DNA from: Daldinia sp. FL1419
Lineage: Eukaryota > Ascomycota > Sordariomycetes > Xylariales > Hypoxylaceae
NCBI GenBank assembly: GCA_025201765.1
Contig: MU623362.1
Coordinates: 1 to 64,000, forward strand
DNA: 64,000 bases
Direction of reading: 5' to 3'
How positions within the stretch are numbered: the stretch's first letter is position 1; each line of letters opens with the position of its first letter. The notes under the pieces were generated by a model. It had not been told where the DNA came from. It searched no databases and saw only the letters and a list, made by a program, of their open reading frames with translations. The position numbers were made by a program, and so were the translations under genes. Shown piece by piece: positions 1-10,285 of this stretch.

Positions 1-80
1 CAAATTCTTACTAATGAAAAGGATGCACCCAATCATAAATGTTTTCTTAAACTTTAAATTTTTTAGTATGTTTTTTACCC

Positions 81-187
81 CTTATCAGCTCTTATCAGTT
101 CTTATCAGCTCTTATCAATTATTATCAATTTCTTATCAATTACTTATCAATTATTTATCAATTTCTTATCAATTTCTTATCAATTTC
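81..187. repeat. Tandem array of ten GATA-type sites
   Basis: TTATCA occurs ten times, starting at 82, 92, 102, 112, 122, 133, 144, 155, 166 and 177. The spacing is exactly 10 bp for the first five copies and 11 bp for the rest. On the minus strand each reads TGATAA, which fits the HGATAR site of fungal GATA factors. The unit is CTTATCAGCT in the first copies and CTTATCAATTT in the last. It may be a plain minisatellite at the edge of the AT-rich island; no gene is visible beside it. Confidence 0.75.
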
Positions 188-3100
188 ACATAGTAATTTA
201 TTGGAAAGTTTCAGTATAATATACCGGACTTCGTCCTGGATTAGGTGTAGTAACACAAAATAAATTTAAAAATATATTTATATTTTATAACCTTATATTA
301 ACTTAAAAAATGATGTTAAAAGTTAGAAATATAATAATTAATTAATTAATTAAATATTTTAAAAAAATATATAATATAATTAAATAATAATTTTAATTTC
401 ATTTAAAATTAAAGATTTATCTTTCATTTAATATATAATAATTATCAAATAAAAAAATTATTTTAGTAATGGTAATATATTATATTAATAAAGATTTTAA
501 ATATAAAATATAATTAATTAAATTATATTAAATATATAATAATTATATAAGAAAAAATATATTAATACATTTAATATTAATAATAAAAGAATATAATATT
601 TAGGATATATTTAGATATTATACCTTAAATAATATTATTAATAAATATAAAATTATTATAATATAATAAATTTTATTAATTTATTTAATTAATAATAAAG
701 TTATATAATATTTTTTTAAATATTAAGATTTATTATTAATAAAGATGGAAGTTAAGGAATTTATTAAGGAGTGCCATATGTAATATTTTGGGTATATTTT
801 AAATATTATTATTTTTAATTTTATTTTTAAAAAGGTTTTAAATAATAAAATAAGATTTATTATTATATTAATTATTTAAAAGATATATTAATTGATTATA
901 TATATATGTTAAAATTTATAATGTTAATCCATCTTTTATAAAGAAGTAGTAAAAACTAAAATAAAGGTTAATATTAATAAGATAATTAAGTTTATTGGAA
1001 AAGTAAATTTATTAAATAATAAAGATTTCCTTATATTTCTTATATTTTATTATCCTTTTATTACCCAAATTATATAAAATATGGATAAAGAATTAAAAGA
1101 AATATAAAAATATAATATTATTAAAGTCCATAATAATATTTAATAAAATTCAATATTTTATAAAATTAAAAATTATTTATACTTTAAAATAACTTTAAAT
1201 AATTTTTATTATTATTAATATATATTTTTAAATTTAATAATAAGATTTTTAATTAATTATAAAATAATTATTAAAAATTAAATTTATTTTAAAAAGATAT
1301 ATTAAATTTTTTAATTTTTTAAAAAAATTATATTATATTATAAAAAGAATAAAATTAAAATATTTAATATAATGGAATTATTATAAGATTTTAAGAATCA
1401 TTTTTGAAAATATTTTATAAAATATAATTTAATTAAAAAAAATTTTAATATAAATATTATTTTATTATTATTTATTTTAAAAATCTTTAAATTAATATAA
1501 AAAATCTTATTAATTTATAAATTATAAAGATTAATTTTAATATTTTTAATTATTTTTTAATTTTTTAAGTTATTTTGTTTTATTATTTTTATATATTAAG
1601 TTAATAATTTTTGGGATATAAATAAAAGGTTATTAAATATAATAAAGAGGTTATATTTTATTTTTTTTAAATTTGTAAAAGGAAATATATTATTAGTGAT
1701 ATTAAAGTGAATATAATTAATTTAAAGAAGTTTGGGGTTAAAGAAATATAATATGATTTATTTTAAATTTATGAAAAATTTTAAAAATATTAAGAGTTGT
1801 ATAATAAGTTATTTTTATATTGGGCTGTTATTGTATTTTATTTTAATAAATGGATAAAAATAATTAAAATTAAATATTTAAATTTAATAAAGAATGTTAA
1901 AATAAAAATTTAGGTATTTTAGGAGGAATATATAGATTTATTAGTATTTAATTAATTTATATTAATTTTAAAATTAAATTTTAAATATAGTAATAATATT
2001 AATATATTAATAAAATCTTTTAATTTTATATAATTTAATAATTATAATAATAATGAAAAAGGTAAGGTTTTAATTAATAATAAATTTAATTAATATTTTA
2101 ATATATATAAGATTAGATATATAAAAATGGGTAATAATGTTATTAATTAATGGAAATATAATTAAGAATATTTTTTAAGGTTATATAAATTAATAATAAA
2201 TATATTAATTATTTTTATTATATTAATTAAATATAAATATGTATTTAATTAGTGTAAGTTGGTGATAATATTATAATATTAAAATATTAAAATTTTAATA
2301 TTAGAGGTATTTTAATATTTGAAATATTGATATAAAAATAATTTAAAGGAATTGTGGAGCTTTATAGATAAAATGAAATTGGAATAAAAAGTGATGGCGA
2401 GGGTGATAATACTTTTAAATATAGTGGATTTAGAGAATTTAAGTGAGTATGAGGTTATATTAAAGTTAGAAGATTTAAGTAATATAAATGATATGAAGGA
2501 TTTGAGGGAGTTGTTGTAGGTGTTATAGAGAGGGGGGGGGGGGTATTGGATGAGGGTATTTAGGGTGGTGTTTTTAATAAATATAATAATATTGGTGATA
2601 TTTTAAAAGATTTGAAAAAATTTTGTAAAAAAGGGAAATAATTAAAAGTTTTGGAAAGGGAAAGGGGTTTAATATAGTAGAATAATTAGTAAAATAGGTA
2701 TTAATTGTGGGTATGTATAGGGTGGTAAAGGTAGTAATTAAGTAATAGTATTTTGAATAAGGTGGTAAGGGTAGTAAGGGTAATAATTAAACATTTTTAT
2801 CCTAATAATTAGGATATTTAATATTAAAAATGCAAGGAGGGGGGTATATGTAATAGATTTTAATTAAAACTATTTATTTTAATAATTTTAATAACCACAA
2901 TATTTTTTGATATTTTAAAGTAATAATAAAAAAATATAAAAAATAAGAATATACTAAAAAACTTTAATTAATAAAAATTTAATATATTAAGAAATTATAT
3001 AAGATTATTTAAAATTTCAAAAAATAAGGTAATAATAATATTTTAATATTTTAAAAATTTTAAAAAAATAGATATAAGAAAGAAAAGTGGAAAAAGGTTA

Positions 3101-3420
3101 AAAAAGAAGGGAATAATTATTTATATAAAAAATAAAAGTAAATTTAGATTATAAATTAATTTATATATATAAGGTATATATTAAATTCAAAATAATAAAA
3201 ATATGTATTAAAGTTGGTTAAAATGATATTTTTTAAGATTATAACAATTTTTTGGTGTTTTTGAAAAAGAAATATAAGAAAAGAGTTTTTAAAATAAGTG
3301 ATGGTGGGGTTAGGTAAGTATCTATTTTAATATGTATCAAATTCAATTAATAGGAATTAAAAGATTTTATTTTTGAAATTTTACCAATATTAATAAGATT
3401 AATACCTTAAGTATATTTTA
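188..3420. repeat. AT-rich degenerate repeat island (RIP-like)
   Basis: The DNA is almost pure A/T with stop codons in every frame, and no ORF of 60 codons occurs before about 3560. This is the usual look of a transposon relic destroyed by repeat-induced point mutation in an ascomycete. No transposase, reverse transcriptase or LTR pair can be read. The stretch 226-258 is GC-richer, contains a small hairpin (CCGGAC, loop, GTCCTGG) and ends in a TGTAGTAACA-like word; it could be the border of an older element. Within the island, 1621-2791 is nearly free of C on the + strand (see findings). A run of 12 G lies at 2532-2543. The island runs off the left edge of the window. Confidence 0.7.
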
Positions 3421-4617
3421 GGTTAAGTTTACAATATGGCCAGGTAAGCCTCAAATTTCAAAAAGCCTAACCTAATTTGAATAAGGTCAGGCATATATGG
3501 TTAACTGACCTGACCTGAATTGACAAGGTCGCTGAATTTAACAGAAACTGAAAAGGTTCTTGGTAGGGTCAGCGCCCACCCAGGTTATTAATATCAAAAT
3601 AATTATACATGTAATTGGTGCCAATATTTGTTCAAAATACTTCAAGAAATGCTACGACCACGCTCAACTCCAGTTTTACAGGGCTGGATTTCAAAGCCTC
3701 AGACACCAAGTTATAATACGATACAAAGAAGTTCTACCTAAGGTAACTAACTAAGGTATGTAAGTATTTACTTGCAAGAATATAATTGCTGGTGCCAAAT
3801 CATGCACTTGCATACCAAGTAGACCTCTTGAGGATTGGCCGAGATTTTGAAGACATGTTGCTTAAGTGATATATAGAAATAATTCGGACACTTTATGGTG
3901 TATTCTAGTACGGGCTTTATATGGGGTTGTCAACCGAAACTAGAGTCAAGTAACGGGTATCGATACATATCCTCTTTATACAGAATGGGTCATCTCTACG
4001 TCTATAGTGTCGACGCCCTCGCTTCTATATTCACTCAGCCCAGTAGAATGCATCCAGCCGATGGCGAAGGTACTTTGCTCAGCACTATCATAGATTACGG
4101 TGCATATAGTAACTTTTGAATATTCTTAAGATATCGGATTACATCTAACTACATCTACGTGGTATCCTCGTGAAACATATTATTCCTAGTCAATAAAGCA
4201 TCATTTCGCTCGCGAGCAAAGCAGGAAAGATAAAAGATAACGCTGTGAAGTATGAAAGAATCCCAAATTATATCTATAGTTAGCATATGTATTCCTCTAT
4301 TTATAGTTAACTACCTGGGGTTACGAATATGGTCAAGACGTGATATTTGCTAGTGATAGGTTTAGCGGGTAAAGCCACATCTATATACGTCATGGTGGTC
4401 GGGAATAAGGGCCCAAGCCACAATCAATTACCTACCACGCCAAGACTTTTAGCACAGTTACTTCGATAATGTACCGCGCAAAATAGTCATTGAAGCTTCA
4501 ACTTTTTCGACAAGCTCCAAGTTCACCGAGATATTCCAGGTACGCTACCGGCCTTACCACCGACCACAAACACGTCCACGGAAGAGATTAAGGCTCGAGA
4601 TAAAAACTATAGCCGCC
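3421..4617. other. Intergenic transition from AT-rich island to genes
   Basis: Composition returns to normal over about 100 bp. An AGGTCAG / CTGACCT inverted pair lies around 3484-3520. Only short chance ORFs are present (3560-3754 and 3895-4119), with no recognisable protein signature. The last few hundred bases are presumably the TIM13 promoter. Confidence 0.5.
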
Positions 4618-4956
4618 ATGGACTCCTCCGAATCAATCAAGGCCGAGGTCATCAAGCAAGTCAAGACCCAATACGCCGTGGAAAATGCACGACTATTAGT
4701 CGAGGTACGTATTCGACATAAACGGTCTACTCGCGCATACCGGACCCAAGAAACCGCCCAGATGTCAGGGAGCTAACCCAATCTACCAAACGTGCAGAAA
4801 GTCAACGAGCACTGCTTCGAGAAGTGCGTGCCCAAGCCAGGCTCTTCGTTATCGAGCAGCGAATCGACCTGCTTCACACAATGCATGGAAAAGTACATGT
4901 CGGCATGGAACCAAGTTAGCTCAACATACGTCGACCGCTTACGGCGAGAGCAGTGA
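4618..4956 (+). CDS. TIM13: Mitochondrial intermembrane-space chaperone Tim13
   Basis: Two exons, 4618-4704 and 4798-4956, encode 81 aa. The 93-nt intron starts GTACGT, has GCTAACC as branch site and ends GCAG; it is phase 0. The protein has the small-Tim signature of twin CX3C motifs, CFEKC and CFTQC, 16 residues apart, near residues 35-39 and 56-60. The N-terminal helix begins MDSSESIKAEVIKQ. Tim13 pairs with Tim8 in the intermembrane space as a hexamer that escorts hydrophobic precursors to the TIM22 and SAM complexes; the cysteines form intramolecular disulfides through the Mia40 pathway. Length and C-terminus (YVDRLRREQ) fit Tim13 better than Tim8, Tim9 or Tim10. The gene converges on the NSRP1-like gene, with 230 bp between the stop codons. 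Confidence 0.93.
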
Positions 4957-5186
4957 GCCGGACGTCTGGTTCGGAGGTGATGTCGCCCGTATCAATGAAC
5001 CCGTACTTGATGTACATTAGAATCCGTAGCATTGCGAGCCGGAGCCAGTAATGGGAAATGGAGGGGCATTCTCACGGTCGGATCGGATCGGCGGGAATAT
5101 AGAATGTACAATATATCAAGGCCACCGTATTACGACAGAAGGTATCTTGCCGTGAATACAAGATAGGGTGGATAAGAACACTCTGC

Positions 5187-6407
5187 TCACGACTTTTCCG
5201 CAGCAGCTTTCTTCTTAGCTTCTTCGGCCTCCCTCTTACGTGCCAGATATCTTTCACGGGCGCTCGAGACGTCGGACTCGGTCTTGCGACTCTTAGACGC
5301 GCGTTCAACTTTTTGCCTCTCCTCTTCCTCCTCGGCCAAGGACCTCTTAAGAGACTGTTCCAATTGCGCCTCGAGCATGCGAGTTTGCCTTTCGCGCATC
5401 GCTTGCTTGCCACCAGAGCCGACGAATCCACGAGATTGACCCCGGTCGTCCCCGCGATTTGGCCCCCGACTCGTCTCTTTTCGAGGTTCCTGTCGTTTTG
5501 GCGCGCCTAAGTTCAACCCCCCCTTTAGAAGTTCGCGCTTGTCTACCACCTGGCCGTCTTCGTTGATAGCAATTGAACCACCCTTCTCGTTGATTTCCTT
5601 CGCTATGTCCGCGTCCGTCTTGGTTTTCTCCTCTGGCACGTCTTCCTCCTCTTTCGGGCCAGTTCTCACGTGCTCTTCCGCCGCCTTAATGACTTCAGCA
5701 TGTCGCTTGTCGCCTCTTTCTAGTAGATCCTTGTAAAAAGCAGTCATGCCGCCACCTTTATTTTTCCTGGCTTCCTCCTCCTCGCGCTTGCGCTCCTCTT
5801 CTTCAATGCGTCGATTCTCCTCTTGTTGCTTCTTGTATGCCTCTGTAACAAACTTCTCCTTGTCCGCATACTCCTCGCCTTCTTCTGCCCGTTCCCGCGC
5901 AATCTTCTTCTCTTCCGCGATGAGGGCGTCGCGTTTTCGTACGGCAGCGGACGCCATCAAATTCTTCATATACTTGGGTTTACGCTCAATATCTTCTTGG
6001 GTGACCTTCTTCTCTGGCTTCAAGGAGTCGTATACCGCATCGTAATCGTATATCGAGGGGTCTAATTCTTCTGCTGCTCGTTGATGTTGGCGCGACTCAA
6101 GAGAACTCGATAAGTCACCATACATGGAAATTTGGTTCTTCTTGTTTTTTCCATTTAAGGGTTGGGGAGGCGGGCCATTTTTTAACTTCGGAGGTGGTTT
6201 CTTGTTTGATTGATGGCTAGAAGATGTTGTGGTAAAATCATCTAGCTCCGATATCTCGGTTACTTGAGGACCATTACTCGAACCGTTTGCATCGTTGTCT
6301 GATCCATCATCATCGCCAAACATTGATTTTCTTTTCGGAGGAGCGGGTTTCGAAGCGCCAGGCTTCTTGGCGAGATTCAGGCCAAACGATAAACCTGGTT
6401 TGCTCAT
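5187..6407 (-). CDS. NSRP1/CCDC55-like (DUF2040) nuclear splicing-regulator protein
   Basis: A single exon of 406 aa. The N-terminus is MSKPGLSFGLNLAKK with an acidic MFGDDDGSD stretch at about 29-37, typical of the family. Residues 115-235 match the NSRP1 N-terminal domain (DUF2040): DPSIYDYDAVYDSLK, then KPKYMKNLMASA, then a long charged coiled coil of E, K and R, ending in KGGGMTAFYKDLLE. The remainder is low-complexity and highly charged, with an Arg/Gly-rich patch near 310-335 and a second coiled coil at the C-terminus. In animals the protein sits in nuclear speckles and modulates splice-site choice; the role in filamentous fungi is inferred from the domain. The C-terminus is basic (ARKREAEEAKKKAAAEKS), so it may act as a nuclear localisation signal. 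No intron is needed. Confidence 0.88.
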   Translation of the reverse strand: MSKPGLSFGLNLAKKPGASKPAPPKRKSMFGDDDGSDNDANGSSNGPQVTEISELDDFTTTSSSHQSNKKPPPKLKNGPPPQPLNGKNKKNQISMYGDLSSSLESRQHQRAAEELDPSIYDYDAVYDSLKPEKKVTQEDIERKPKYMKNLMASAAVRKRDALIAEEKKIARERAEEGEEYADKEKFVTEAYKKQQEENRRIEEEERKREEEEARKNKGGGMTAFYKDLLERGDKRHAEVIKAAEEHVRTGPKEEEDVPEEKTKTDADIAKEINEKGGSIAINEDGQVVDKRELLKGGLNLGAPKRQEPRKETSRGPNRGDDRGQSRGFVGSGGKQAMRERQTRMLEAQLEQSLKRSLAEEEEERQKVERASKSRKTESDVSSARERYLARKREAEEAKKKAAAEKS

Positions 6408-7076
6408 ATTTGCAACGCCTAACCTTTTGTTTACCTATGGAAAGATTGTCCCAGTCAGGGTTGAAGCTGTCTCTGGGAAGATGGCGCGGAAGGTCCACTA
6501 GGTTAGATATGTTCCATACAAGCTGCAGGGGCAGCAGGGACAGCAGCGTAAACGCTAAGAGGATAACGATTCCGATTAGATAAGATTAAGCTTAAAGCTA
6601 TCTTAGTGCACGGGCCCCATCGGGGGAGGGGATCAATACCTAACGGTTAGTTAATACAATCTAGAAGCAGTTACACGCCATGTAGGCATTAACTTTCCTA
6701 CCAGCCTATTATTAAAGTTAGAAAACAAGGAAGTAGTACCTAATCTTTAAAAATAAATACAAAAATGTACTTACAAATGGAATAGTCGTTTCTCTTGTCT
6801 GACCACTAGATATCCAAAATTGTTGTTGAGAAGGAGCGCGTAACAAGGCTACAATATGTCATACAACCCGGACAAGATACACTCTCTCTCCTTCTACCTC
6901 TCATAACTTATACCTTTTAATTTTCCGAATACATGCCTAAGATACCCAACATACCCAACATATTACCATCGTACCCAAGTAATCTACGTATGCATATCAT
7001 ACGTACTTACCTATTTATACACATCTCACGTCGGCAATCTCATACCAGCAGCAGATCAGTCATCGCATGCAAAGCT
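6408..7076. other. Divergent intergenic region, probable shared promoters
   Basis: The region lies between the NSRP1-like gene (leftward) and the dsRNA-binding gene (rightward). It contains short CATACCCAACA repeats near 6950-6975 and an AT-rich middle. Two in-frame ATGs upstream of 7077 (6933 and 6978) would add a Pro/Ile-rich leader with no family resemblance, so they were not used as starts. Confidence 0.5.
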
Positions 7077-8109
7077 ATGGCGTCGTCAGATACATACAAA
7101 ACCATCCTACATTGGATTACTCGACAACTAGAGTTCGAGGCAAAACACGGGACTCCTGCACCTTTGACAGATAACCAACGGAAGCTGCTAGAGAAGCTTC
7201 AAGTAGCTTTACCTCCTGCTTCATCTCCTCAGCCCGAACCGGATCTAGGAGATGCCAACTGGGTTGGTCTTCTATTAGGTACCTAGGCATATATCCCGAC
7301 CTCGTCGTATAACTCATGATACTAAACTTAGTCTAGAATATCGAGCTGCCCGTCAACGAGTACCTAACAACATTCCTGGAGGTGATTTTAGGGAGTTCCC
7401 GGGTCCGACCGTATATGGAGTCCAGAAGTGGCATTGCCAAGTGCGCATCGATGAACACACAGAGCCGTTTCCCGGTCCCGACGGCGGCTCGTTCCCAGGT
7501 GGAGCTTTGCCGTCTTTCGCGCGAAAGAAAGACGCCAAGAAGTACGCAGCGAAATGTGCTGTTGAATGGCTCGGCAAAAATGGATACATGCGTCGATTCG
7601 AAGCCAATAGCGTAAACTCTCCCCCGGTTCCAGAGCAGCAGGCTACATCACAACCTTCCCCGGCTAGAAAGAGGCAAAAGGTTGTGCAATCCTCACCTGA
7701 GAATCCCGAGGCTTCAACGCCCGGCCCTCAGCCAAGCAAAGATCTGGAGAGCCTTTTGCCTAAGGGAATTGCCTCCACTTTCAATGGTGATGAGGTTTCG
7801 GCTATCTTCGAAGCCGAGCGGCTCTGCACTCGACTCGGTTTTCCTGGTTTCCCTCAATTCAAAATTACGGGAAACAGAATGGCTGGATTCTATAGTGGTC
7901 ATCCGGAGTTAGGGGCGCTGGCTCCAAAATTACCCCCAGGCATCGGTCACGTAGAAGATATTTACGGCAGAAAGGCAGTTAAAGAGAAGATCGCCGAAGA
8001 ACTGCTAGGGCCTTTACGCAACCTAGCCACACAATCTGGGAAGGTAGATGAACAACCCAAGCCAGGTTCACTGCCCGTTAGGGGGGCAGAGCCACAGGTT
8101 CCAGCCTAG
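7077..8109 (+). CDS. Protein with a double-stranded RNA-binding domain
   Basis: Exons 7077-7278 and 7337-8109 give 324 aa. The 58-nt intron has the branch ACTAAAC and ends TCTAG; this acceptor, not the CTTAG five bases earlier, keeps the frame. The join restores a full dsRBD at about residues 61-147: NWVGLLLEYRAARQ as helix 1, three strands with PGPTVYGVQKWHCQV and EPFPG, then the RNA-contacting helix KKDAKKYAAKCAVEWL. The N-terminal 45 residues are helical (DTYKTILHWITRQLEFEAK). Residues 155-210 are Pro/Ser-rich with a basic ARKRQK patch, and the C-terminal 100 residues contain a Glu/Gly-rich FPQFKITGNRMAGFYSG segment. It is not Dicer or RNase III. An RNA-binding role follows from the domain; the target is unknown. 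Start chosen at MASSDTYK because sequence further upstream resembles untranslated leader. Confidence 0.8.
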
Positions 8110-8660
8110 TTGGGTGCGAACCTAGCGGGTTTAATCGCCGACGTGGATGCATGGCGTAGTCGATTAGAGCTAGATCGTCGATGCCCATTCAAAGGAGAAC
8201 CTTGAAGATGATTACCAGCTGATTCAGGTTCCACTAGTGACGCAGAAGAAGAATTATATGTTATGTGTTACAACCCTAAATGTGTTGACGAGGAATAATA
8301 GGCATATTACCCTGTCATGAGCTTTCGTGGTGGTAAGGTTGCGTCCCATCTAGTTTGTGAAATTATCAAGTCACTTGCAACTTATAGATTTACGTATATG
8401 TGAATGGATTAGTCTTTTTTATTCTATCATTAAGCAAGTGATATAAGCAAGCAACGTCTACGTTTACTTAATTATCTAGACCTAGGGAGGCCCCTATATT
8501 TAAAATGCTCTTCCCAGGCACAAATGAAATTTTCGTCGAATAATACATTCTTCAACTCTATCCTCTTATTTTTATTATCGCCGCTGCGAATATCGTCAAA
8601 GGCAGGTTATCTATATTTACAGCTTGCCCCAAATCAAACCCTCGACTTGGTCGTAATAGG
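8110..8660. other. Intergenic region
   Basis: No ORF of interest. A TATATTTAAA stretch near 8496 lies about 165 bp upstream of the secreted-protein gene and could serve as its TATA element. Confidence 0.4.
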
Positions 8661-9778
8661 ATGAAGACTATAAAATACCTCGCCGTCGGCGTCTTCTCCT
8701 ATTTACAATGCCTACCCCTCGCTATCGCTGAGGATAACCCTATGTTCGATAATGAGCGTTGCCCATGGTACTACTTGCGTCAAAATTATCACGAATCCTT
8801 CAAGGATTTCAATATGGAGTTCATCGCTACCTGTAGTACCAGTAGTTCCCCAAAGACATATCGCACAAGTGTTCTGATGCTGGACGAGTAAGTTTCTATA
8901 AATTCGTCCTAGGTTCCAGGATCTTTACTAACGAAGGGGGTTCGTCTTTATTTCAACAGCTGCTTCGTCAATGAGAATGGTGCCTTAAAGCTGGCCAACG
9001 ATCCCAATCATCCAGATGCAAGATCTTTCCTTGACACCTGTCAGGGCTGTGGCCTCATGAATATCGGACCCCACGACCTCACCCCAGATGTATCTAAACC
9101 TATCATTGTTTGCGTATGCGAACCCGAGCGACCGCAAAACGACTTCTGGCCACAAGCATCCTTCGAGTTTGGTCAGTCCATACTACCTCTTTGTCCTGGA
9201 GAAACTGGATTCGAATATACAAAATCTAACCTTATCTTTTATACACAGACCAGGGGATCTGGGTTAACCAGGATGGAATTATAGGGTGCATGGGTCATGG
9301 GGCCGTCCCTCTGCCCTACTCCAACTCGAGCAGGCCGAGTATGATCCCCCCAGATCTAGCACAGTTGCCTTCGACACGTACTACGACTATAACTTCCACG
9401 GAGATACGCAATAGCACAGTCGTCAGCACCGCTACAGTGACCAACAACACCACGCTCACGAGTGCCGAAATCACCACTCTGATCAGTACCGCCCAAGCCT
9501 CTTGCCCGACACAATCCCGGGCCACGGCCACGGTTACGGTAACGAAGAAAGGGAAAAAGGGGAAGAACAAGACGGAGACGGTCACAGCGACAGTCATTAC
9601 CCCGCTGTCCACGACGACTCAGATCCTCACTCTTCTCGCTACCCTCGAGAGTGCACGTACGGGCTCCATCGTCGCTGCCATCACGACGGAGACGACAGCC
9701 AGAGCAGCTTTGACGACTCTATACCCGCCCTCAAAATCGGCCGGGGACGAAGGTAGTTCGTCGAAGTCGGATTCTTAG
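8661..9778 (+). CDS. Secreted protein with cyanovirin-N-like pattern and Thr/Ser-rich tail
   Basis: Three exons, 8661-8887, 8960-9171 and 9249-9778, give 322 aa. Introns are 72 nt (GTAAGT...CAACAG) and 77 nt (GTCAGT...CACAG), and both joins keep the frame. Residues 1-23 form a signal peptide (MKTIKYLAVGVFSYLQCLPL, cleavage near AIA). The mature N-terminal half repeats a pattern known from CVNH lectins: FIATC, a loop, LMLDDCFVNENGALKL, then FLDTCQGCGL, a CVC pair, and FDQGIWVNQDGIIGC. From about residue 175 the protein is Thr/Ser-rich with TATVTVTKKGKKGKNKTET, as in heavily O-glycosylated fungal wall or secreted proteins. No GPI-anchor signal is obvious. CVNH assignment is by pattern only, so carbohydrate binding is an inference. 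It could equally be a lineage-specific effector-like cysteine-rich protein. Confidence 0.72.
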
Positions 9779-10285
9779 ATAATCCCAGGCAATCAGCATG
9801 GCGAAGTGGGTTTCTAGGGTTTGCGACAGAAGTTGAGCCTATCACTATTTTGCCGGGGGGGGGGGGGGGGTTGTGGTTTTATTTGCTTCTCGCTGCTGAG
9901 AGTATTTGGGTTATACGCCATATGCGCCATATACCCTAAACTTACATTAACGGCTGGTTTTACGTTGACGATCATGATGAATAAGGTACATACCTACCTA
10001 CATATACAGCTATAATATCATATGTATTCTGAACCTCCTTCGTTGGATTATAGATGAGCGACTGGTTCGATTACTCGTAGGACGACTACGCTAAAGGGCT
10101 TATGTAGCGAGCCAGCCTTGTAGTATACCTATTACTGTGCCCTAGGCAGAAAGTGAAGTGAAATTGATAGTACTACACGGAATGTAGTGGTCGAGTCATA
10201 ATGAGGAGTAATTCAGTTTGGTGACTTGTCTCGCGATTGTTTTGATACGCCCTTGTCTGAGTAACATAGAGTACAAGCCAAGTAT
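9779..10285. other. Convergent intergenic region with a 16-G run
   Basis: The region lies between the 3' ends of the secreted-protein gene and TPT1. A homopolymer of 16 G lies at 9855-9870; no coding function is seen. Confidence 0.6.
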
